DNA of 64,000 nt from contig JAUIRK010000165.1 of the NCBI GenBank assembly GCA_030549495.1, forward strand, positions 248,001-312,000. The letters run 5' to 3'. This document shows positions 10,658 through 20,231 of this stretch, in pieces (position 1 is the first letter of the stretch; each line of letters begins with the position of its first letter). Position numbers and translations under genes: made by a program. The stretch comes from Nectonema munidae (lineage: Eukaryota; Nematomorpha; Nectonematoida; Nectonematidae). The notes beneath the pieces were generated by a model. The model saw only the letters and a list, made by a program, of their open reading frames with translations. It ran no database searches and had not been told where the DNA came from.

Positions 10658-12510
10658 GAATTTGTTTTTATTTTTACAAACTAATAAAGCAATTTTCACT
10701 ATTTTAAAATGGAACCTCAGAATAATTTCAAAATAATAGGAGGCATAAAGAATTAAAGTTTATTTGATATTTTCAAGTTTTTATAAGCCGTTTATTAGAG
10801 CGTTTTAGTAGCTAACCCTTATAGGGTAGCACTTGTATTTTTTACATATTATAAAGAATCATAGTATACAAAAATGGTAGTTTAATCACTTTTTATAAAA
10901 TTATTTAAGTCTAAGAACACAAAATCATTAAAAAATTATTTAAACTAACATAAATTATAGTATACGAAAAAAGAAAATTATTGCGTTTTTTTGAATATTT
11001 CTGTCCACAAATAAAATTCTGACAGCTGTTATAAATAGATTAAGTACATTTTTAACAACTGAAACATTTTGTTTAGATATTATATTTTTATTATAATAAT
11101 CAACAAATTTTCTTAATAAAAATGATTTAATTAATTATGTACAGTATTACTTACAAAATTTAACAATCGAACATTATAAAAAATATCTCTGCTCATATAT
11201 TAAGAAAATAGAGTATTCTTGCTTTTAAACTGAATAGCTAGTCAAAATATTCATTCCCAAATAGCTATTGAAAAAAATTTCTTGACTTGAAAAAATTAAA
11301 GTTTTCAAATGTTACAAAATGTAACAAACGTAGTGGTAAAGATTAAGTGAGTTGAAAAAAAAATTCTTAGCGCTAGTCTAACAATATTCATTGATGTAAA
11401 ATTGAAACAATTGAAAACTTATTTATACTTTCTTGATCCTTTCATTAGAGAACTTTTCGAAAACTGATGGGGGCACCATGAGGTACATAGGAGAGTGGGC
11501 ACGGCTCCCCATGCCCCAGGCTAGCTATGCCAGAGAGAAAAGAGCTGAATGAGATAGGAGAGCTTAAACAAGAGAAGAAAGCTTGAGTAAATAATTGAGT
11601 TTTAGCAGAGAAAGCGGAAGAGAAAAACAGAGGAGACAGAATGAGAGATAGAATCACCGTGTCAGAAGATGAGAAAATCTAGTGGATCATTAACATGTGT
11701 TTGCTCAAAAATATTACAAGGAGGAGACACTGTGATAAACATTGCTTAGTTATTGTGTGCATATTGAAACAATGGATTTATTTTTATATAGCTCTTATGC
11801 ATCATCTGTGAAATATGTTTGATAGGAATTTCAGAGCAGCTTGGCATGATGTTTGATTCGAAAGTCTGCATTCCCTTTTTTATTCTCTTATCTTACATTA
11901 TCATGTATTCGAATGATCATTACCTCCTATAATGCGATCATCATACATGTTTTATAAACAAGCAGCAACTTTTACTTATAGAATATTATTGGGGGGGGGG
12001 GGGGGGGGGAAGGTCATTTTCGCCCCCCCCCTCGGATATGCGCTCCTAATTTGAAAGTAAACGTAAGGCAAGCACTTGAAACACAAATTTATGTGAGTTG
12101 CAAGAATTACTCATTCGCCTCAAACCGTAGTTTGGGGAAGTAATGTCAGCAAGCGTTTATGCAAATGTTGATGCTAACATTGAAACAGCTGAGATGTTAA
12201 CCGAGCAAAAAATCATCACTTTGGTTTCATCTTCTGAAGTAGAAAGTGACAAAAATTTGAAAGACTATGAAAATGACGAATATAAACCTACAACTACTTT
12301 TGTTGAAACTAGAAAAGCACTTTCAACTGTTTTGAGTTTAATTGAGTGGAACCCGAAACTACATTTTTGTTATCACCAGAATATAATGGCCTTATACTAT
12401 GACAACAAAAATCAATTGAAAGTTCGAAGCAGTGCCATTCAACTACCATTAAAAAAAGGTCCAAAAGATGCAGCTAATGATTTTAGGAAAAGTCACAAAG
12501 TTTGAAGGCC

Positions 12511-14192
12511 TATAATTCAGCCAATTTTGTAGAATAGAAATTTTAGTTGAGACGGGGGGGGGCTAAGGATTTTATTCTGAAGAAAACGAGTCTTCATCTG
12601 ATTCAATTGATTCTGATGATCAAGTTGAAAATTCATGTTTTCAATCCAAAGATCATCGAAAGTTTTATCACAAAATATTTTGAAAAAGAAAGTTGACCGA
12701 CTCATTTGATCACTGCTATGGTTGATTTTTTAGAAGACATTTTTGTAGAGCTCTTCGGAATTCAAAATGTAACTCGTGAATATACTAAAAAAGAAGCGGA
12801 ACGTAGAAATTTACAGATTCCTTATCTTTATTTGAATTCAAAGTTTTTCTTGAACTACGAATTATAAGAGGAGTCGTTAAAGGAAAAGGTGAGCCCTTCA
12901 ACGCTTTTGGAATAAAAATGATGGCAGAAAATTTTTTGAAGAAACAATGTCCAGAGATCGTTTTAAAAAAATTCTCTCAAATTTTTCCTTTTAATGACAA
13001 AAGTTCTGTTTTACAAAGAAAAAACACTGACAAATTTTCTGCAATACGTGATGTTTGGAAAAGTGTTGCATCAAACTTCCATAAATGTTATTTTCCTCAT
13101 TGCTTCGTAACAGTAGACGAACAGCGTTTTCCTTGTAGTTTTACATAGTATATGCCAAACAAGCCATCGAAATTTGGAATCAAGTTTTGGATTCTTTGCG
13201 ACAGTAGGACTTTTTATGTTTTGAATTCTCTTCCACATGTGGCTAAAGATGAAAATGGTTTAAAAGTAGGTCTTGGTGAATATATATTTATGAATCTACT
13301 GGATGAATATAAAGGAAACGGGTAGAATGTCACGTGGCACAATTTTTACAAGCTTTTCTTGTGCCAAAAATTTACTCAAGCATAAAACAACAATTGTTGC
13401 TACACTAAGTTCCTACTGAGGTAAAAATATATAAAAAGGACCAGCTATACTTCTCAAAAATTTTATTTACTTGTGATGAAAGTATCATGATTTTTGCCTA
13501 TAAAGCTAAAAAAATAAAGATGTTTATATTTTGTCATCTCATCATCAGGATGCCAAAATTGCCCTTGAAGATACAAAAAAGGTCCAGAATGTATTTTATA
13601 TTATAACCACAAAAAAGGAGGAGTTGACAAAGCAGACCAAATGGTGAGAGTTTACTCCACTAAGTCAGATTCAAGAAGATGGCATCTTTCAGTTTTTTTT
13701 TCAATCTATTAGATATTGTTGCTTGAATGCCTACGTTATATCTAAAGAACTAGAGATGCCTATCAAAAAAGGAGAGGTTTTCTCATTGAGTTGGGTGAAA
13801 TATTGTATCAAGAAAAATTGAAAACAACTGGAAAAAGTGGGTTTGCCAAATATCGTTTCAACAAGTTATTGTCAAAACATTTTTAGTAGAACACCATGTT
13901 CACATTGTGACATTTTAGTTGTGGTTCTTGTTCAAATCAAAATGCAAATAATGCACAGAATTTAAGAAATAATAAACTTTGTAACTTTTTTCAATAAAAC
14001 TTTTATTTGAAGAAATGCTTTGAAAATACAACAAGTTGAATAAATTCTCAAAAGTAAATTGTCAAAATGTTTTTAAACGTATTTTAAGAGCATTTTAAAA
14101 ATGTCACCCTCAGAACAAATATATTTTTAGTGTTATGATATCTTAAAATGTATTTACCTGTCAATTGACTGGCTTAATCGTTCTAGGGTTAA
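12511..14192 (+). mobile_element. piggyBac-type transposon, 5' end missing
   Basis: The right end reads GGCTTAATCGTTCTAGGG followed by TTAA (14,189-14,192), matching the piggyBac rule of CCCTAG termini at TTAA. The decayed transposase occupies about 12,580-13,950. Recognisable blocks are IPYLYLNSKFFLEL and RGVVKGKGEPFNAFG (about 12,815-12,915), TVDEQRFP (about 13,110), PNKPSKFGIKFW then TFYVLNSLP (13,150-13,240), and a Cys-rich C-terminal TPCSHC (about 13,890). The Asp in TVDEQ is the first catalytic residue of the family. Multiple stops and frameshifts are present, including one right after the TVDEQ block at 13,146. No left CCCTAG end was found. The element starts directly against the Tigger C-terminal sequence. 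Confidence 0.8.
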
Positions 14193-15123
14193 TGGTAATT
14201 TAAATAACCAGTTTCTTCTACTCATCTGATTTTTATCTTCTTATATAATACAATTTAGGTTTCCCTGAAGGCAATGAATCAATAGACATTTACATTTCCT
14301 CTTCAAAAATATCAAAAAAAAAAGGTTTGACTTGTTATTCTTATACGTAAGCTGTTCGTTTCTTAGCACAACTCCTATCCCATGTCCTTCCCTTCTATAT
14401 CACAACAAAGCCAACCAACCTCTTTTTAATCCCCTTACACACAGAGCATCATTCTTCTAATGTTTTAATATTGCCTGTTCGCATTAAGTCATTTGATAAA
14501 ACCCTTGGAGTCAAAAAATTAATTTCTTTAAAATAAAATTACTTAAACTTTACTTCTTCTTGTTTTAATACGACTTATTTCAAACAATGACTGCTCAACA
14601 CTTTATTTAAATCTAATTATTTTAGGTGTAGTACAACCAAAAATTATTTGTTTTTTTCAACACGATCTGTATCTGATAAGCTTTGTTGCATATAATTTCA
14701 TTTATTAAAAATATGATACAAATATTTCCATATAGTTGGTTGATTCTTGTATTCTCTCTAAAACTATTGCGTTGTAAGTAGATAAAAAGACGTATCGAAG
14801 GTCTAATTATATGATTTATAGAGAGAAAACAAAAAATTAAAAAAACAAAAATAATTTAACTGTAATGAAAATTATAACTAATATTAATTTTTCAAAATTA
14901 TCCCAGTATACGTGATACTTTAATGTAAATTATATCGCAAAGACGTTTTGTTTAGTGGTTTGTAACTTAATCCTTAGAGCACCAGTGTGCCACTAATGTC
15001 ACGAGAAATGAAAAATGTCTGCTTTAAATGTATAAAATTCCATAGAAAAAGAAAACAGTCTTATAGTCTTCAAAATTCTGAACCACAAAAGGTACGTCAT
15101 TTTAATGGTAATTTAAATAACCA
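14193..15123. repeat. Segment bracketed by exact 22-bp direct repeats, containing repeat copy B
   Basis: TTAATGGTAATTTAAATAAC followed by CA occurs at 14,189-14,210 and again at 15,102-15,123. Between them, 14,214-14,718 is the second copy of the 490-bp repeat at 6808. Positions 14,719-15,101 show no gene. The first TTAA is also the piggyBac target site. Confidence 0.6.
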
Positions 15124-15468
15124 ATTAAAATAATGTTCGTATTTGACTAAAATAAATATTAACGTTAAGTAAAAATAAAAATTAAGAAGATTTTTTAAAA
15201 GTAGAGAAGTATTGTTTTAATAATTATGTTAACCAGTTAACGATCAGAATAATCAGACGATATCTAGTATAAAGCAGAAGATTTGTATTAAAAAGCATTA
15301 ATAAACGCAGACAATTCACATTTTTGTTAAGTTGACATATGTCGATAACTGGTTAATATAGGGCGAGATATTGCAAAGTCATAAAAAAGAAGCATGGTAT
15401 TTTATGATATACTTTCATATTAATTTTCGCTACCATAAATTGTTTTAAGTCGCTTATGATGCTTGATT
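15124..15468. other. AT-rich spacer
   Basis: No gene or repeat was recognised. The homology with position 1 begins at 15,469 or possibly slightly earlier, since the first copy is cut by the window edge. Confidence 0.4.
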
Positions 15469-17880
15469 TTACAAAAAAATTTGTTTATCTAAAATTTATT
15501 TGTTTTTAGATCGCTCATCAAGTATTCTCAGCATGATACCGGATGGTAGCTTCCTTAAATGAACAAACATACGTATCAGCATATATACATATATTTGGTT
15601 GAACCAAATTCTTTCATTTGCTAATAAAGTATATTTATTTTTGAAAGTGTATTCATTTTATGCCCTATATACTTTCTATTTACGACTCCACAATTTACCA
15701 GTCAGAGTCGCATTTTCTAAGTACTTTGAATCGAAGACAGATATTTTCCTTTTAACTCTGCAATCCTGTTTATAATGTGCACTATCATTATTTCGTCGTA
15801 ATTTACCACCTTATTACCATTTTCTCTTATGAAAATTTTCAGCAAGTCTTTAAATGACCTTATCATTTAGTACCTTCACAATGTCAAGAAACGCCAACTG
15901 AAAAAACTTAAAGGACATGTTGACTATTGAAAAAAACGTTTAAGTATTAAAAAAATATGAAAAACATTTAAAAATAAAAAAATTATTAATCTATAATTTC
16001 AAATTTTGAGCTATACAATTTAATCATAATATTTGTAAGAAAAACAAACAAGATGTTATTGGAAATCCGTGTATGAGAGACAAAAATAGAGAGCTGAATT
16101 TGAAGCTAGAAGAATGATTAGAACTCTGGAAGGATCATTGTCGCAAATCTTTGAATAGAGAGAATATCTGGACTAGGAATTTAGCAGTTCTGCCAAACGA
16201 GGGCCCTGTACCTGAAATTTCAAGAGAAGAGGTGAATCAAGCAATGATACAAATGAAAACCAATAAAGCAGCTGGTCCAAGTGGTGTGCCTGTAGAAGTA
16301 ATACAACTTTGTGGACTTGAGGGTTCTTTCGCAAAAATAGGAAATGATATAATGATGGGGAGAAAGATGCAAGAAAGCTGGAGGAATAGTGCTTTGTTAC
16401 CTCTTTATAAAAGCAAAAGCGACTCTAAAGAATGTTCTAACTATAGAAGTATAAAATTTCTTGGATATGCGATGAAGGTATTGGAGAGAGTTTTTGAAAA
16501 ATAATTAGGAAACGTGTAATTCAAATGTGTTTCATGCACAGGAAAACACGATCGATGCAATTTTTGAAGTAAGCCAATTGATTGAAAAACAAAAAAGTGG
16601 ATAAGGACTTATACGCTGTATTTATCAACCATGAGAAAGCTTTTGATTGCATTCCAAGAGAAGTTATTTGGTGCACTCTGAGAAAAAAAGGTGTGCCAGA
16701 GTACGAAGTAAAAGCAATAATGGAAATGTACAACGATGCAAAAACTGTAGTGCAAGTTGAAGGACAAATATCAGAGTGGTTCAAAGTTGAAGTCGGTGTT
16801 CATCACGGATCCGTGCTTAGCCCGATACTTTTTGCACCTATTATGTATGTACTTTCTGATGATGTTAAAAAGTGTAAGAGAGAGTTTCTCTAGGCAGATG
16901 ATTTGGTGATTTTTGGAAGCAGTTGGGAGGATGTTGGAAAAAGATATATTAGTTGGAAAAATGCACTGATGAGTAGCAAAGTGTTGAAGATAAACCTTTC
17001 AAAAACGAAAGCAATGAAATTTAAATCTCGATGTTTAGATGAAGTTATTAGTAGTATCGATCCATGTGCAAAATGCGGGAAAAGAGTTATGAGAAATGCC
17101 ATTCAGTGTAGTTTATGCAAGATGTGAGTCCATAAAAGATGTTCTGGTGCTCTTATAAAGGTTAAAAATTTTGTTTGTTGTAGTTGCAAAGAAGAGAAAA
17201 TTGATGAAGAAAATGAAAATACGGTGATATTTGGAGGAGACAAAATTAATGCTGTAAAAGAATTTCGGTACTTAGGAGACGTACTTAGCAGAGATGGAGA
17301 TGTAAAATCTGTGATATCACGGATAAGACTCGCTTGGAAAAAAATTCAACGACATATCTGTAGTATTTTGTAAGAAAGCGCTGTCTTTGAAGTTAAAAGG
17401 AAGACTGTACAAAGCATGCGTGAGAAGTATGTGTTATGGGTGTGAATGTTGGGCAATGAAAAAAAACAGATATCAGGCGCATGCAATCAACTGAAATGAG
17501 AATGTTGCGAATGATTTGTGGAAAAACGCTCTTAGACAAAGTCCCAAATGCTGTTCTCAAGAAAATGACAGAAGTTTAAGACATAAATGGGTATCTCGAA
17601 GAGCAAAAACTGCGCTGGCCATCTTAATAGAATGGATGAACAAAGTTTGCTGAGTAGGGTGAGAGACGAAGTTGTGACTGGAAAAGCGAAGAAAGGGCGC
17701 CCTAAGAAATCATAGGAAGATGTGGTGAAAGCAGATATGGAGAAAAGGGAGAGAAGATGAACAACTGAGAAAGCAATGGAGACAACCCTGCAAAAAATGA
17801 AAAAGGTCGACACTGGCTAGTCGGGATATAAAAGCTTGTTCTCTTCCTGGAGACAAATGGATGATGATGATGATTTGATA
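15469..17880 (+). mobile_element. RTE-like LINE, copy 2, with 3' end and ATG-repeat tail
   Basis: Second, longer copy of the LINE at position 1. The fingers block (EISREEVNQA, KAAGPSGVP, SWRNSALLPLY, NYRSIKFL) reads at 16,151-16,504 and the palm at 16,582-16,893 (EKAFDCIPREVIW, GSVLSPILFA). The catalytic box reads stop-ADD at 16,892, where the aromatic residue is a TAG. A PHD-like Cys/His motif (CAKCGKRV...IQCSLCKM...HKRCSG...VCCSC) spans about 17,065-17,190. It is followed by the KEFRYLGD and GRPKKSWED-like C-terminal region to about 17,810. The 3' end carries a GATGATGATGAT tail (17,860-17,875), the simple-repeat tail style of RTE elements. It has frameshifts and stops throughout and is non-functional. 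Confidence 0.85.
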
Positions 17881-18751
17881 TCTAAAATTAATCATATTTT
17901 TTAAAAGGATTAGATTTAATATATCGGTTGAAGTTGTCTGGTGGTCAATTGTCCGCTTACAAAGTACAGTGAACTCTCAGCTACCCACGGTTCCACATTC
18001 TAGAACTCAAGTATCAGAAATGTTAAAAATGCGTCAATTCATTTGCCATTTGTCAATACAGTCATTTGATATAGCTGGCAAAGGGCAATGAGGTAACAAG
18101 TGTCGCCCGTTAATTGTCGAAAGTTTATTCCATAAAAAAGATAAAAACAGTTTTATATATTAAATTTTTTAAGCGTTTTATATCATTTTATATACCCAGT
18201 CGGTGAAGATAATAAGGAATCTTATCTGCTACACAAAAAGCCACTCATCATCCTGTGACGCGAGAGGAATAGTGACTTCTGACGCCTTTGTAGGAGGTTG
18301 TGAGCTAAGCGTTAGGTCATCGTCACGTTGTATCACAGGGTAAGATACGTTGTTTCTGATATCACCCAATACTTTGACGAACTTATAATTATGAAGGCAC
18401 TTTCGCAAGAATGTTTAGTCGCTGTTTCTTGCTTGCGTTAAAGAAATATTTGCGAAGCAATAACCTCCCATCCAAGGTCTCCTACTTATAGATAATGATG
18501 GTGGTCATCATTTCGTTTTCGGTTGTCAGCAGCTCCAAGTTAAATTATACCTTTAAATTTTTTTTTTTTTTCAAGGAGCTCTAAACAAACGACTTGGATA
18601 TCACGACAGCGACATTTTAGGCCCATGCACTAAGAGCAATTCAAACTCTCCCCTTTTGAAATGAGAGATCAGTCTGAAATTTTCTAGACCTATATCGGGA
18701 TATAAACGGAACATGCTCAGATAGTTTCAGATGGAGTGTACCTTTAGTTTC
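17881..18751. other. Unannotated stretch between two LINEs
   Basis: No convincing reading frame. Positions 18,185-18,480 are slightly GC-richer, with short self-complementary pieces, but nothing was identified. This stretch is absent from the duplicated block at 1-3452. Confidence 0.4.
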
Positions 18752-20000
18752 ACTTTTCTTCTTCTTTGCCTACACCTTATCCCCAAGTTGGGGATCGGTG
18801 GCTGAGATTCGCTGTCTCAACTTCTCTCTGTCGATTGCGGCGTCTTCTCTGAGTATAAGCTCCTGTAGTCGCTCCTTCAGCCCATCTCTTTCGTTGTCTC
18901 CCCGTGCTTCTTTTTCCACTCACTTTCTTTTCCATAGCTTGGCGCACCACATCGTCTTTTTCTTCCTTAAAATATGCCCGTACCACCGCACTTTACAACG
19001 TTCTGCTACAGCCAGCACACTTATCTCAACTCCTGTCTTCTAATTTCCTAATTTTTTTTTGTCTCTTAGAGTTACTCTCAGCATCGATCTAAGCATTTTC
19101 ATTTCAGTCGGCATTAATTTTCTTTCATCTTTTTTCTTCAAGCTCCAGCATTCACAACCATATGTCAAGACCGGACGAAAAATTATGGTGGAAATTTTCG
19201 CTTTGAGTTTCATTGGCATTCTTTTATCACTGATGTTCGCGTTAACCTCTTTCCATTTTAACCAGCTGGCGACTCTTGCTTGGACCTCCCTTTCACAGCT
19301 TCCATTATCCATAATTTGGATTCCCAAGTATTTGAAATTTTTCACCTGTTTCAGGTTATTCCCGTGTCTATCTTCTAATTGCAATTGAATATCCTCATTT
19401 TTGCTACATATCATGATCTCCGTCTTTTCAGCATTCATCTTCCTTCCATATTTCTCCAAACTCTCTTGCCATTTTATAATTTTCTTTCCAGGTGTTCTTT
19501 GTTGTGTGCCAGTATCGCTAGGTCGTCGGCAAATAAAAGCTCCCATAAGTCTTCCTTTTATAAATGTTTCGATAGTTCATCAACAACCAACGTAAACAAT
19601 AATGGACTCAATGTCGAACTTTGATGCAGATTTATTTTACTTCAAATTCTCTTGAAATTCCTTCTACCGTTTTAATATGATGTCTTTGGATTTTTGTAGA
19701 TTTCTTGCACCAATCTCATAAGTTTTTCGGATATTCCCTTTTTACGCAAGGACCAATAGACTACTTCCCTATGAATAGTACAATATGCTTTCTCTAGATT
19801 TACAAATCCACAAAAAAACTGATGCATTTCCTTCAATTTTCTTTTCTATTAGTTGTCTTGTGATAAAAATCGCGTTTATTACACTCTTTCCATGGATAAA
19901 TCTAAACTGTTTTGGGTTTATCTGTATCACTGAACGAAAAAAGTTTCCCTTTTTTCGAAGGAGGCCTAAAAAACGACTTGGTCGACACGAAAAGGACATT
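18752..20000 (-). mobile_element. Second RTE-like LINE, 3' half, minus strand
   Basis: Read on the minus strand from 20,000 downward, the polymerase order is intact: FIHGKSVINAIFITRQLIEK (near 19,880), STLSPLLFTLV (near 19,600), an intact ELLFADDLAIL catalytic box (near 19,530), KMNAEKTEIM, then KNFKYLGIQIMDNGSCEREV, PVLTYGCECWSL and MKMLR (19,040-19,430). The C-terminal GKRSTGRQRKRW lies at about 18,880-18,920 and is followed by ANLSHRSPTWG and a GAAGAA-type 3' tail near 18,755. The 5' half including the endonuclease is absent. Frameshifts occur between blocks. Its motif wording differs from the LINE at 1 and 15,469, so it is a distinct family of the same type. Confidence 0.85.
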
Positions 20001-20231
20001 TTTGCAAAATTCTAATTTTTTTTAGAATTCTTTGAAATTCAGAATTAAAAGTTGATATGAAACTATTTTCGAATCTTATATTAATTTTTCATATCTTTTT
20101 TTTAACGACTGTATTTGAAATTTTTCAATTGGGACAATTTAATAGTGCATTTTGGTTCATTTTATTTCGTAGATTCCAAAAATCAGAATTGTCATAACAT
20201 GTATATGAGGCCGATTTAGTCAAAAAGTGTA

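Larger units (their letters stand above)
8798..12048. mobile_element. hAT-like element with 8-bp target duplication, no transposase seen
   Basis: A 3251-bp insertion inside the Tigger transposase. The left end reads CAGGGGCGCATATCC and the inverted right end TAGGAGCGCATATCC. Each is followed inward by a poly-G run and CGAAA. It is flanked by an exact 8-bp duplication ATTTGAAA (8790-8797 and 12,049-12,056). Ends starting C/TAG and 8-bp targets are hallmarks of the hAT superfamily. No hAT transposase is readable inside, so it looks non-autonomous. It contains a further nested element at 9024-10,051 and a tRNA-like fragment at 10,587. The 20-base G homopolymer near 11,991-12,009 may be length-variable or mis-sequenced. 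Confidence 0.85.
7786..12505 (+). pseudogene. Tigger/pogo transposase (CENP-B-like HTH and DDE_1), broken
   Basis: Enzyme that would cut and paste the Tigger element, acting in the nucleus. The N-terminal 60 residues resemble a CENP-B/psq-type DNA-binding helix-turn-helix (KREIRMYKADPP...IASRFS). The catalytic core starts at NMDETGLFFRLEPN near 8288, with the first catalytic Asp present. A frameshift near 8387-8409 moves to the frame reading LCAKASGTDKLKPLVIAK. The second acidic motif reads LLCENATNH (near 8601), where family members usually have DN, so the second catalytic Asp is replaced by Glu. FLPPNSTSHIQPMDA follows near 8670-8710. The frame is interrupted at 8797 by the hAT-like insertion and resumes at 12,057 as VNVRQALETQ, in frame if the insert and one target copy are removed. 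Another frameshift leads to the acidic C-terminal tail ending at 12,505. Non-functional. Confidence 0.85.
7301..12510 (+). mobile_element. Tigger/pogo-type DNA transposon, carrying nested insertions
   Basis: The left end begins CAGTCAGATCCCGTTTATCC directly after a TA dinucleotide (7299-7300). Both the terminal sequence style and TA targeting are typical of the Tigger/pogo branch of Tc1/mariner. It encodes a broken transposase on the plus strand and is split at 8797 by a 3.25-kb hAT-like element. The right terminal repeat was not found. The end given is the last recognisable transposase codon, beyond which a piggyBac remnant starts, so the 3' end was probably deleted. Confidence 0.75.

Noticed and set aside
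18798-19624. Plus-strand Ser/Leu/Phe-rich frames
   Set aside because: Antisense shadows of the LINE polymerase on the minus strand.
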